Positions 37,908 through 46,207 of a stretch of DNA of 64,000 nucleotides are shown here, piece by piece. The number at the start of each line of letters is the position of its first letter. Position 1 is the stretch's first letter. Under the pieces are notes generated by a model that did no database searches, was not told where the DNA came from, and worked only from the letters and a program-made list of their open reading frames with translations. The position numbers and the translations under genes are program-made. The DNA is taken from positions 31,176 through 95,175 of the forward strand of contig NZ_JAKGCU010000020.1 in NCBI RefSeq assembly GCF_021556435.1, written 5' to 3'. This stretch comes from Gordonia tangerina. Lineage in GTDB: Bacteria; Actinomycetota; Actinomycetes; Mycobacteriales; Mycobacteriaceae.

Positions 37908-38798
37908 ATGACTACAACTGACCTCCGCATCGCCGCCGCCCCCATCTCGTGGGGTGTCTGCGAAGTCCCCGGATGGGGATACCAACTCAGCCCCGAACGC
38001 GTCCTCGGCGAGATGCGTGAGCTCGGCGTCACCGCAGCCGAGACAGGCCCCGAAGGCTTCCTGCCATCGGCCCCGGCGCAACTGCGCGACACGCTGGCAG
38101 CCTACGACCTGCGGTGTGTGGGGTCCTTCGTTCCAGTGGTGCTGCACCAGGCCGACCACGATCCCGCTCCTGCGGTGAACGAGGTGCTCGACCGCCTGGA
38201 GACCTCCGGCGGTGACGTACTGGTGCTGGCCGCGGCCACCGGCGTCGACGGATACGACGATCGTCCCGACCTCACCGAGGTGCAGTGGAACACGTTGCTG
38301 GCCAACCTGGATCGGCTCGGAGCACTGGCCGCGTCCCGAGGGGTCACCGCCGCGCTGCATCCGCACGTCGGCACCATGGTCGAGCAGCGCGACGAGGTGT
38401 ATCGGGTATTGGAGAACACCACCATCGGACTCTGCCTCGACACCGGTCACCTGCTGATCGGCGGGACCGACCCGCTGGAGATGACGCAGGCCTACACCGA
38501 CCGCATCACCCACGCCCACCTCAAAGACGTCAGGATCGAGCTCGCCGAGAAGGTGCAGCGCGGCGAAATGACCTACACCGACGCGGTGGCGCAGGGGATG
38601 TACGTGCCCCTCGGCGCGGGCGAGGCCAAGATCGCCAAGGTCGTCGCGACGCTCGTCGACGCCGGGTTCGACGGCTGGTACGTGCTCGAACAGGACACCA
38701 TCCTCACCGACGAAACCGACGGCGATGCCGCCGCAGGTAACGTGGCGGTCTCGATGTCGTTCCTGCGCAAGGCCGCTGCACGTCCGGTGCGGGTGTGA
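37908..38798 (+). CDS. iolE: Inosose dehydratase-like TIM-barrel protein (IolE-like)
   Basis: A 296-residue AP-endonuclease-2-type TIM barrel. IolE-like blocks: APISWGVCEVPGWGYQLSPE at the N-terminus, TAALHPHVGTMVEQRDEV, GLCLDTGHLLIGG, ITHAHLKDVR and GWYVLEQD. These hold the His, Asp and Glu metal ligands. IolE removes water from 2-keto-myo-inositol to give the trione precursor used by IolD. No other IolE is present in the island, so this gene probably supplies the step for the core pathway even though it sits in the PhyH operon. It overlaps the next gene by 4 bases. Confidence 0.8.
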   Translation: MTTTDLRIAAAPISWGVCEVPGWGYQLSPERVLGEMRELGVTAAETGPEGFLPSAPAQLRDTLAAYDLRCVGSFVPVVLHQADHDPAPAVNEVLDRLETSGGDVLVLAAATGVDGYDDRPDLTEVQWNTLLANLDRLGALAASRGVTAALHPHVGTMVEQRDEVYRVLENTTIGLCLDTGHLLIGGTDPLEMTQAYTDRITHAHLKDVRIELAEKVQRGEMTYTDAVAQGMYVPLGAGEAKIAKVVATLVDAGFDGWYVLEQDTILTDETDGDAAAGNVAVSMSFLRKAAARPVRV

Positions 38799-39793
38799 CC
38801 GAGGTGACCGAACCGTTGCGGATCGGACTGCTCGGCGCGTCCCGGATCGCCGAGTCGGCCATCGTCGGGCCCGCCCGCACGCTGGGACACCGATTGGTGG
38901 CCGTCGCCGCACGCGACCGCGGTCGTGCCGAGGCGTTCGCCGACAAGTACGGGGTCGAGCGGGTACTCGACTCCTATGCCGCGGTGATCGACGACCCCGA
39001 GGTCGATGTCATCTACAACCCTCTCGCCAACGCGTTGCACGGGCCGTGGAACCTCGCCGCGATCCGGGCCGGGAAACCGGTGCTCTCGGAGAAACCCTTC
39101 GCACGGAACGAATCCGAGGCACAGGAGGTGGCGGCCGCGGCGCGCGCAGCCGACGTTGTGGTCCTCGAGGGTTTTCACTACCTGTTCCACCCGTTGATGG
39201 CACGCACCACTGAACTGCTCGACGCGGGTGCGATCGGCGACATCGCGCACGTCGAAGTGGTGATGGCCATGCCGCCTCCCGACGACAACGATCCGCGATG
39301 GTCCTACGACCTCGCCGGCGGTGCGTTGATGGACTTGGGCTGCTATTCGCTGCACGTGTCGCGCCTGCTCGGCCGCTGGTGTGGTGGGCCGCCGGAGATC
39401 ACCGGCGGCCGCGCGTCGCTGGCCAGCCCGCAGATCGACGAGTCCTGCGTGCTGGATCTTCGCTACCCCAACGGCGCCGCCGGCCTGCACGCGGTGTCCA
39501 TGGTGGCCGGCGAGTTCGTGTTCAGCCTGCGGATCGTCGGTGACGAAGGCAGCCTGTTCCTGCACGACTATCTGGCCCCGAACCGCGACGATCGGCTGAC
39601 CATCGTGTCCTCGAGGGACGGCACGGTCGGAGTCGAACGGCTCGGCACCCGGTCGACCTACACCTACCAACTCGAGGCGTTCGCCGACGCGGTACGCACC
39701 GGTGCGGCGCTGCCCATCGACCTCGACGACGCGGTGGAGAACATGCGCTACCTCGACGCCGCGTACCGGGCGATCGGCCTGCACCCGAGGTGA
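38795..39793 (+). CDS. Gfo/Idh/MocA-family oxidoreductase
   Basis: A 332-residue protein starting at GTG within the stop of iolE (GTGA). Rossmann motif GLLGASRIAESA, the Lys motif LSEKPFARNE (about residues 93-102), and YDLAGGALMDLGCYSLHVSR in the catalytic domain. This pattern is closer to dihydrodiol dehydrogenase/glucose-fructose oxidoreductase-type members than to IolG. It is last in the PhyH operon. The substrate is unknown. Confidence 0.85.
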   Translation: MTEVTEPLRIGLLGASRIAESAIVGPARTLGHRLVAVAARDRGRAEAFADKYGVERVLDSYAAVIDDPEVDVIYNPLANALHGPWNLAAIRAGKPVLSEKPFARNESEAQEVAAAARAADVVVLEGFHYLFHPLMARTTELLDAGAIGDIAHVEVVMAMPPPDDNDPRWSYDLAGGALMDLGCYSLHVSRLLGRWCGGPPEITGGRASLASPQIDESCVLDLRYPNGAAGLHAVSMVAGEFVFSLRIVGDEGSLFLHDYLAPNRDDRLTIVSSRDGTVGVERLGTRSTYTYQLEAFADAVRTGAALPIDLDDAVENMRYLDAAYRAIGLHPR

Positions 39794-39929
39794 GTGGTGC
39801 GAGTCGCGCTGCGGGGATCTCGATACGTCCTCGCCTGGCGGCTCGGACTACTCGATCAGCGACAGGGGAACGTCCCCGCCGGCCGCAAACCGACGCGCCC
39901 GAACCCGACCGCCCGACCACCGCGCACTG

Positions 39930-40165
39930 CTGGTCGAGTAGCGACGTGCCAGCGCAGCGAGCCCGGCTCAACCCCTGGCCGAGTAGCGACGTGCCAGCGC
40001 AGCGAGCCCGGCTCAACCGCTGGTCGAGTAACGACGTGCCAGCGCAGCGAGCCCGGCTCAACTGCTGGTCGAGTAGCGACGTGCCAGCGCAGCGAGCCCG
40101 GCTCAACCGCTGGTCGAGTAGCGACGTGCGAGCGCAGCGAGCCCGTCGCGTATCGAGACCAGACC
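39930..40165. repeat. 45-bp tandem repeat array (five units)
   Basis: GAGTA recurs at 39936, 39981, 40026, 40071 and 40116, exactly 45 bases apart. Each unit reads TGGTCGAGTAGCGACGTGCC, then AGCGCAGCGAGCCCGGCTCA plus a few variable bases; the last unit runs into GTCGCGTATCGAGACC. Because 45 is divisible by 3, long repetitive frames appear on both strands, but I see no gene. It fills much of the 544-base gap 39794-40337. Confidence 0.85.
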
Positions 40166-40337
40166 CCCGTACACACAAGTGATCTACCCGAGGAATATCG
40201 GGTCGCGCCGCGGCCGTTGTCTTGGGTAGCATCAGAAATCGCGACTGGCGTAGCCGGGATCGACCGGCGTGGAGCGAACTGAGTCAGACATCGACCGCCT
40301 GGGTGTCTGCGACGGTGAACGCTGGAGGACAGTTGCC

Positions 40338-41720
40338 ATGAATTCCCGCACGCAACCCGACATGAACGGCGCCCGCCATCGCGTCGTCATCATCGGATCC
40401 GGATTCGGCGGACTGACCGCCGCACGACAGTTGGCGAAGGCCGACGTCGACGTCACGGTGATCGCCCGCACCACCCATCACCTGTTCCAACCGCTGCTGT
40501 ATCAGGTCGCCACCGGAGTCATCTCTGAGGGACAGATCGCTCCCCCGCTGCGAGTGATCCTGCGCAAGCAGGACAACGTGCGTGTGGTGCTCGGTGACGT
40601 GGAGTCCATCGATCTCGACGGTCACACGATTACCAGCCGACTACTCGAGCGCGTCACCACCACGCCTTACGACAGCCTCATCGTGGCCGCGGGTGCTGAT
40701 CAGTCCTACTTCGGCAACGACCGGTTCGCCGAGTTCGCCCCGGGCCTCAAAACCATCGACGACGCACTCGAGTTGCGCGGTCGCATTCTCGGCGCGTTCG
40801 AGCAGGCCGAACTGTCCACCGACCCCGAGGAGCGGGCGCGCCTGTTGACCTTCGTGGTCATCGGTGCCGGTGCGACCGGTGTGGAAATGGCCGGGCAGAT
40901 CGCCGAGATGGCCAACCGCACTCTGCGTGGCGCGTTCCGCAACATCGACTCGGCCGATGCGCGGGTGATCCTGCTCGACGCCGCGCCCACCGTGCTGCCA
41001 CCCTACGGCGGAAAGCTCAGCAAGCGGGCCACGGACCGGTTGGCGCGCAATGGCGTCGACATCCAGCTGGGTGCGATGGTCGTCGACATGGACTACCACG
41101 GCCTGGTGGTCACCGACGCCGACGGCACGCGTCGACGCATCGAGAGCCAGTGCAAGGTGTGGTCGGCCGGTGTGGCGGCCAGCCCATTGGGACGCCAGTT
41201 GGCCGAGCAGAGCGGCGTCGAACTCGATCGGGCCGGCCGGGTGAAGGTGGGCACCGATCTGACGCTGCCCGGTCATCCCGAGGTCTTCGTCGTCGGCGAC
41301 ATGATGGCCGTCGACGGCGTCCCGGGTATGGCGCAGGGCGCGATCCAGGGCGCGAAGTACGCCGCATCGGCGATCAAGGACGGCCTCAAGGGCACGTCAC
41401 CCGAGGCGCGGAAACCGTTCTCCTACTGGGACAAGGGCTCGATGGCCACCATCGCCCGCTTCAGCGCGGTGGCGAAGATCCCCGTTCCGGGCACCTCCGG
41501 CCACATCGAGCTCGCGGGTTTCCTGGCCTGGATCGGGTGGCTGGTGCTGCATCTGGTCTACCTCGTGGGCTTCCGCAACCGGTTCACCACACTCGTCGAC
41601 TGGTTCTTCGCGTTCACCAGCCGCAGTCGTACGCAGCTGGCCGTCACCGAACAACAGGTATTCGCGCGCAATGCGATCGAGGAACTTGAGGAACGCACTC
41701 GGCTCGACGACGCCGCCTGA
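40338..41720 (+). CDS. ndh: Type II NADH dehydrogenase (NDH-2)
   Basis: A 460-residue flavoprotein. FAD fold VVIIGSGFGGLTAARQLAKA (residues ~15-34), quinone/FAD region HHLFQPLLYQVATG, NADH fold VVIGAGATGVEMAGQIAEMA, and FVVGDMMAVDG near residue 320. The C-terminal hydrophobic stretch FLAWIGWLVLHLVYLVGF anchors it to the membrane. ATG 40338 has GGAGG about 9 bases upstream; the longer frame is rejected. It oxidises NADH and reduces menaquinone without proton pumping. In this position it could recycle NADH made by the many inositol dehydrogenases. A large hairpin follows. Confidence 0.93.
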   Translation: MNSRTQPDMNGARHRVVIIGSGFGGLTAARQLAKADVDVTVIARTTHHLFQPLLYQVATGVISEGQIAPPLRVILRKQDNVRVVLGDVESIDLDGHTITSRLLERVTTTPYDSLIVAAGADQSYFGNDRFAEFAPGLKTIDDALELRGRILGAFEQAELSTDPEERARLLTFVVIGAGATGVEMAGQIAEMANRTLRGAFRNIDSADARVILLDAAPTVLPPYGGKLSKRATDRLARNGVDIQLGAMVVDMDYHGLVVTDADGTRRRIESQCKVWSAGVAASPLGRQLAEQSGVELDRAGRVKVGTDLTLPGHPEVFVVGDMMAVDGVPGMAQGAIQGAKYAASAIKDGLKGTSPEARKPFSYWDKGSMATIARFSAVAKIPVPGTSGHIELAGFLAWIGWLVLHLVYLVGFRNRFTTLVDWFFAFTSRSRTQLAVTEQQVFARNAIEELEERTRLDDAA

Positions 41721-41741
41721 GCGTTCCTCGGTAGACGTCAT

Positions 41742-41817
41742 AGAGTTCTTCCCCCGGGTATCGTTTCGTCCCCCTCCTGCTTGTGGGGGACGAAATGATC
41801 TCTGGGGGAAGAACTCT
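41742..41817. terminator. 76-bp nested hairpin between convergent genes
   Basis: Outer arms AGAGTTCTTCCCCC (41742-41755) and GGGGGAAGAACTCT (41804-41817) are 14-bp perfect complements. Inner arms TTTCGTCCCCC (41764-41774) and GGGGGACGAAA (41785-41795) are 11-bp perfect complements. It sits between the stops of ndh and the minus-strand LacI-like gene, with T-rich/A-rich ends on both sides, fitting a bidirectional terminator. Confidence 0.8.
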
Positions 41818-42965
41818 TAGCTGGCGTCGCGCGTGCGTACCACCTTGCCCGCCTCGCGGGCCTTGTGCGCCCAGGTGTCGCGGGCGTCGGGCGGCAGTGC
41901 GATGAAGATCGCGTCGATCTCCGGGTCATCGATGAGGTCTTCGTAGATGCCGTAGCTGACCATGATGCCGAGCCGATCGGCGATCTCCCAGGCCACCGCC
42001 GTCGACGAACTCGCCACCACTTCGATGGGTCCGGTCAGCACGCCGGGTGTGCCGAGTTCGTGCACCAGATGATCGTCGCATTCGTCGGCGAGCAGTCCCC
42101 AGCGGAGCAGGTCCGGCTGCGATGAGCCCGACAGCGCGTCGTCGGGCGGGGCGGTCGTCGCGCGGACCATCAGTTCAGGCTCGAGCGACCGGGCGCCGTA
42201 GAACCCGCACCCACCTGTGTCCGGGCGGTCCGGAGAATCCCCGACCAGCGACTTGACCGCGTCCACCGCCGCCGCGGCGAGGCCGGGTACGTTCTGGCGG
42301 ATGGTGGTGAGATTGAGATGTCCGAGTACCGCGTGCGGCCCATCGTCGTAACCGACGACCGACATGTCGTCGGGCACCCGGATGCCACTGTGCCGCATGA
42401 CGTCGATGAACCCGATCGCCATCCGGTCGTTGGCCAGGAAGACCGCAGTCGGCAGATCGCCCTCGGCGAGGAGCCGTTCGGCGGCCAACGCACCCGCTTC
42501 CTCGGTGTAATCACCCACCAGGGTTCGGCATTCGTCGCGGTAGCCGGCCGCCGCCATCGCCCCGAGATAGCCACGCAAGCGCTCTGACGCACACGGGTGA
42601 TCGCCACCTTCGACATGCGCGATCGAGGTGTGCCCGAGGTCGATGAGATGCTGCACCGCCAACTGCGCACCGCGCCACTCGTCGGTTCCCACCGTGACCG
42701 CCCTCAGGTGGGGAAGTCGTTCGCCGAGCACCACGATCGGGACCTTCACGTCGAACCGGTCGTCGTATTCCGCACCGATCACGATCACGGCCACACACCC
42801 CTGCTCGACGAGATCGGCGACCGCGCGCGGTCGTCCACGCGACGATGTGTGCAGCCCGAGCGCAAGTTGATATCCGGCCGCGTCGGCGGATGCGTACAGG
42901 CGGTCGACCAGATCCGCCTCGAACGGGCTCGTCGCCCCGAACACCACCCCGATCAGCCGCGACAT
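41817..42965 (-). CDS. HTH-less LacI-type sensor fused to a truncated MocA-like Rossmann domain
   Basis: A 382-residue protein from ATG 42965 (AGAGG upstream). Residues ~1-280 are a LacI/periplasmic-binding sensor (MSRLIGVVFGATSPFEADLV, then FLANDRMAIGFIDVMRHSGI and VVGYDDGPHAVLGHLNLTTI), but the ~60-residue DNA-binding domain that should precede it is absent; only 155 bases separate it from the ABC gene upstream, with no HTH in any frame. Residues ~285-382 resemble the first domain of Gfo/Idh/MocA proteins (DDPEIDAIFIALPPDARDTW) but stop at AGKVVRTRDAS, where CEKP would follow, and lack GxGxxG. It probably senses a sugar for the neighbouring ABC importer, by an unknown output. Confidence 0.75.
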   Translation of the reverse strand: MSRLIGVVFGATSPFEADLVDRLYASADAAGYQLALGLHTSSRGRPRAVADLVEQGCVAVIVIGAEYDDRFDVKVPIVVLGERLPHLRAVTVGTDEWRGAQLAVQHLIDLGHTSIAHVEGGDHPCASERLRGYLGAMAAAGYRDECRTLVGDYTEEAGALAAERLLAEGDLPTAVFLANDRMAIGFIDVMRHSGIRVPDDMSVVGYDDGPHAVLGHLNLTTIRQNVPGLAAAAVDAVKSLVGDSPDRPDTGGCGFYGARSLEPELMVRATTAPPDDALSGSSQPDLLRWGLLADECDDHLVHELGTPGVLTGPIEVVASSSTAVAWEIADRLGIMVSYGIYEDLIDDPEIDAIFIALPPDARDTWAHKAREAGKVVRTRDAS

Positions 42966-42980
42966 CGCGTACCTCTTTCT

Positions 42981-43036
42981 GTTGTCACACAACGTGTGTC
43001 ACACAACCTGTGTCGCACGACTCGCGTCACGACCTC
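42981..43036. repeat. Four 14-bp direct repeats upstream of the LacI-like fusion gene
   Basis: Head-to-tail 14-mers on the plus strand: GTTGTCACACAACG, TGTGTCACACAACC, TGTGTCGCACGACT, CGCGTCACGACCTC. They become less alike with distance from the gene. Each has a GTCrCACrAC core. They lie 15 bases upstream of the ATG and look like an array of regulator sites. Confidence 0.65.
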
Positions 43037-43119
43037 GCGCCCCGCACCGGAACACTAGCCCACCACGAGACCCGCCCGGCCAAGAATCGGCCGAGCGGGC
43101 CTCGGGCGGATTCATCGGC

Positions 43120-43932
43120 TCAGCGCCGCAGCTCGTGGCTCAACGTGTCGAGCTCGTCTCCGCCGGCCATCTGCTGGGTCAACTCCTCGAGCGTGATCTC
43201 GTCGTAGGTGCAGTCCAGCTTCTGGCGCCCACGATTGAGCAGGACGAAGTGGTCGCCCACCATGTGCGCATGATGCGGGTTGTGTGTGATGAACACGACG
43301 CCGAAACCCTGATCCCGGGCGGCCGAGATGTAGCGCAGCACGGTGCCCGACTGCTTGACACCCAGCGCGGCGGTCGGCTCGTCGAGGATCAGCACCCGAG
43401 CTCCGAAGTAGATGGCCCGCGAAATGGCCACACACTGACGCTGACCACCCGAGAGCGAGCCGATGGGCGCATCCACGTCGGGGAGGTCGATGCCCATCTT
43501 GTACAGCTCTTCCTTGGTCGTCGCCCGCATCGACTGGATGTCGAGCATCCGGAAGGGCCCCTTGCGGAGCTCTTGACCCAGGAAGAAGTTGCGCCACACC
43601 GGCATCAACCCGACCACCGCGAGATCCTGGTAGACGGTCGCGATGCCCTTGCCGAGCGCGTGCTTCGGCGATTCGAGATGGGTTTGGGCACCGTCGATGA
43701 GCAGGTCGCCTTCGGTCTGCTGATGCAGCCCGGCCATGATCTTGATCAGGGTGGATTTACCTGCACCGTTGTCGCCGAGCACGCAGGTGACCTCGCCGGC
43801 GTGCACGCGCAGGTTGATGCCTTTGAGCGCGATGATCGCGCCGTAGGATTTGCCGACGTCCCGGAGCTCGATCAGCGGTACCTTACCGCCGCTGGAGTCC
43901 GACTCGGAACGGGTTTCAATGGCTGAGCTCAT
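43120..43932 (-). CDS. Sugar ABC transporter, ATP-binding protein
   Basis: A 270-residue single-cassette ABC ATPase. Walker A GDNGAGKSTLIKIMAGLH (residues ~52-69), signature LSGGQRQCVAISRAI, Walker B VLILDEPTAALG, and the H-loop VVFITHNPHH. It resembles the first half of RbsA/XylG; the usual second cassette is missing, as in FrcA-type systems. It is third in an operon after the binding protein and permease, 7 bases from the permease. Confidence 0.9.
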   Translation of the reverse strand: MSSAIETRSESDSSGGKVPLIELRDVGKSYGAIIALKGINLRVHAGEVTCVLGDNGAGKSTLIKIMAGLHQQTEGDLLIDGAQTHLESPKHALGKGIATVYQDLAVVGLMPVWRNFFLGQELRKGPFRMLDIQSMRATTKEELYKMGIDLPDVDAPIGSLSGGQRQCVAISRAIYFGARVLILDEPTAALGVKQSGTVLRYISAARDQGFGVVFITHNPHHAHMVGDHFVLLNRGRQKLDCTYDEITLEELTQQMAGGDELDTLSHELRR

Positions 43933-43939
43933 TGTGCGA

Positions 43940-44998
43940 TCACCTCTTGGCCGCGTAGTTGCGGAAACTGTTGTTGGCGATCACCGCGAACAGCAGCATC
44001 GCACCCATGAAGAATTTGAACCAGTCGGGGTTCCATCCGGCATACACGATGCCCTGGTTGACCATGCCGAAGATGAAGGCGCCGATGGCCGCACCGATCG
44101 CGGTGCCGTACCCACCGGTGAGCAGGCAGCCACCCACGACGGCGGCGATGATGTAGAAGAACTCGTTACCCACGCCCTGACCGGACTGCACCGTGTCGAA
44201 AGCGAACAGCAGGTGCATGCCGACGAACCAGGCACAGAAGCCGACGAACATGAACATGCCGATCTTGACTCGGGTGACCGGCACACCGACGGCCCGCGCC
44301 GAGTCCTGGTTGCCGCCGACCGCGAAGACCCAGTTACCCACGCGGGTGCGCATCAGCACCCAGGTCGCGACGAGGGTGAACAGAATCCACCACACCACAG
44401 TCATCCGCACCGACACCCCGAAGAGCGTGAACGACGAGGCGAACACCTTGTGCGCGGAGTCGAATCCCTGCATGTCGGAGATCGACGGGGTGGCCACCTG
44501 GCCGGTCACCAGCTTGGTGACCGCCAGGTTGATACCGGTGAGCATCAGGAACGTCGACAGTGTGATCAGGAACGAGGGGATCCTCGTCTTCATGACCAGA
44601 AAGCCGTTGAAGAAGCCGACGGCCAACGCCAGGATCAGCGCGAGGAACGCTCCGAGCCACACATTGAGATGCAGGTTGTAGGCGAGCATCGATGCGGCCA
44701 GCGACGAGAACGTCACCGCGACACCGGTGGAGAGGTCGAACTCGCCACCGATCATCAACACCGCGACCCCGCAGGCCATGATGCCGATCGTCGAACTCGC
44801 GTACAGCACTGTCGCGAGTGCCTCCGGCGTTCGGAACGGCGGCGCCACGATGAGGAAGAAGATGAAGATGGCAATCGCACCGAACAGCGCGCCGATCTCC
44901 GGCCGCAGCAGCAGCCGCTGCAGGGGCTTCTGGCGTTTCACCCGTTCGTCGGTGATGGGTTTGTGCGTGGACAGGTCGAGATCTGCTTGAGTACTCAT
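43940..44998 (-). CDS. Sugar ABC transporter, RbsC-type permease
   Basis: A 352-residue membrane protein with about ten helices and the branched-chain/ribose-type permease pattern (GEFDLSTGVAVTFSSLAASM; NGFLVMKTRIPSFLITLSTF; GGNQDSARAVGVPVTRVKIG). It follows the binding protein gene by 22 bases. In the context of an inositol island it probably imports a cyclitol or a related sugar. Confidence 0.9.
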   Translation of the reverse strand: MSTQADLDLSTHKPITDERVKRQKPLQRLLLRPEIGALFGAIAIFIFFLIVAPPFRTPEALATVLYASSTIGIMACGVAVLMIGGEFDLSTGVAVTFSSLAASMLAYNLHLNVWLGAFLALILALAVGFFNGFLVMKTRIPSFLITLSTFLMLTGINLAVTKLVTGQVATPSISDMQGFDSAHKVFASSFTLFGVSVRMTVVWWILFTLVATWVLMRTRVGNWVFAVGGNQDSARAVGVPVTRVKIGMFMFVGFCAWFVGMHLLFAFDTVQSGQGVGNEFFYIIAAVVGGCLLTGGYGTAIGAAIGAFIFGMVNQGIVYAGWNPDWFKFFMGAMLLFAVIANNSFRNYAAKR

Positions 44999-45020
44999 GG
45001 TTTCCCTCCAGCGGCCCGCG

Positions 45021-46046
45021 TCAGCGGGTGCCGTTCTCGGCGTATTCGGCCACGGCGTCGATGTTCGACTCGTCGATGAAGGCCGGTCCGGTCAGCACGG
45101 CCTCGCCGCCGCCGATGGTGTTCGCATTGGTGAGGTTGAGCCAGAGAGCGTCGACGGCCTCATAGCCCTGCACGTACGGCTGCTGATCCACCGCCCACTT
45201 GACCTCACCGTTCTGGATCAGCGGAACCAGAGCGGCGTTGGTGTCGAAGGTGACGATCTCGGCCTGTGAGCCGGCGTTGCCCTTGGATTGCACCGCGGTC
45301 TGCGCAATGGGCGCGCCCAGGGTCACCACGGTGTCGATGGACGGATCCTGCTGCAGCTTCGCCGTCATCGTGGCCTCCACCGACGGCATGTCCTTGCTGT
45401 TCACGTTGAGGATCTCGAAGCCACCTCCGGTGAAGCCCTGACGCACACCGGCGCAGCGGGATTCGAGTGCGACCTGCCCCTGCTCCTGGATCACGCAGAG
45501 CACCTTCTTGCGACCCTCCTGGGTCAGACGTTCGCCGGCAGTGCGGCCGGCGAGGGTCTCGTCTTGGCCGAAGTACTGCTGCACGCCCATTTCCTTCCAG
45601 TTGTCGAAACCGGAATTGAAGGCGACGACCGGGATGCCGGCGTCGATCGCGCGTTGCACGGCCGGAGCCATCGCGTCGGGCTTGGCCAGGGTCAGCGCGA
45701 TCCCGTCGACCTTGCTGTCGATGGCGGTCTGCACCAGGTTGGCCTGATTGGGCGCCTCCGGGTCCGACGAGTACTGCAAATTGACGTTGTCCTTCTGGGC
45801 GGCCATCTCGGCGCCCTTGCGGATCAGGTCCCAGAACGAGTCACCCGGCACCTCGTGGGTGATCATCGCGATCGTCAACTCCGGGGTGCCCGCGTTGCCG
45901 GTCCCGCCACCGTCGCCGCCGTCATCGTCAGGGGCACCACCCGTGCTGGAACAGCCGGCGACGATCAGCATCGCGGATGCGCATGCGGCGGCGATCGCGA
46001 CGAGCCGACGCGGCCGCCGGATCCGACGACGTTCAGTGGAGTGCAT
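45021..46046 (-). CDS. Sugar ABC transporter substrate-binding lipoprotein
   Basis: A 341-residue type 1 periplasmic-binding protein (RbsB family). The signal peptide RRLVAIAAACASAMLIVAGC ends in a lipobox, so the mature protein is a lipid-anchored surface receptor. The linker is Gly/Asp-rich, followed by TIAMITHEVPGDSFWDLIRK and GIPVVAFNSGFDNW. ATG 46046 is preferred; the 32 extra codons upstream in the open frame lack family similarity. It is first in the ABC operon, under a promoter with an island operator (46158-46200). Confidence 0.9.
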   Translation of the reverse strand: MHSTERRRIRRPRRLVAIAAACASAMLIVAGCSSTGGAPDDDGGDGGGTGNAGTPELTIAMITHEVPGDSFWDLIRKGAEMAAQKDNVNLQYSSDPEAPNQANLVQTAIDSKVDGIALTLAKPDAMAPAVQRAIDAGIPVVAFNSGFDNWKEMGVQQYFGQDETLAGRTAGERLTQEGRKKVLCVIQEQGQVALESRCAGVRQGFTGGGFEILNVNSKDMPSVEATMTAKLQQDPSIDTVVTLGAPIAQTAVQSKGNAGSQAEIVTFDTNAALVPLIQNGEVKWAVDQQPYVQGYEAVDALWLNLTNANTIGGGEAVLTGPAFIDESNIDAVAEYAENGTR

Positions 46047-46157
46047 CGTTGTCTCTTCCCTTCGATCCGAGAGTGTCATCGGCGCCCTGTCCGTGGGTTC
46101 CCGGATCGGGAACCTGCCGGGATGTGCTGTTCGGGCGAACACTCTTGTGGACTAGAT

Positions 46158-46200
46158 GTAATACCCGTCACACCGACGATGTCAAGACTTTGTCCAGACA
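46158..46200 (-). promoter_or_regulatory. Promoter and island operator C (ABC importer operon)
   Basis: Read on the minus strand: TGTCTGGACA, one base, AGTCTTGACA (46180-46200). The last six bases, TTGACA (46180-46185), are a consensus -35, followed 16 bases later by TATTAC (46158-46163). The operator therefore overlaps the -35, as expected for a repressor. The two boxes match site D almost base for base. Confidence 0.7.
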
Positions 46201-46207
46201 TTCGGAT

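Noticed and set aside
39930..40165. Possible CRISPR array.
   Set aside because: The 45-bp units are contiguous and almost identical; there are no unique spacers and no cas genes nearby.
39856..40176. Minus-strand 106-codon frame with a repeated 15-residue peptide (VATRPAVEPGSLRWH).
   Set aside because: It is a by-product of the 45-bp DNA array. Similar repetitive frames exist in the plus-strand frames, there is no ribosome site, and the array belongs to a non-coding repeat family.
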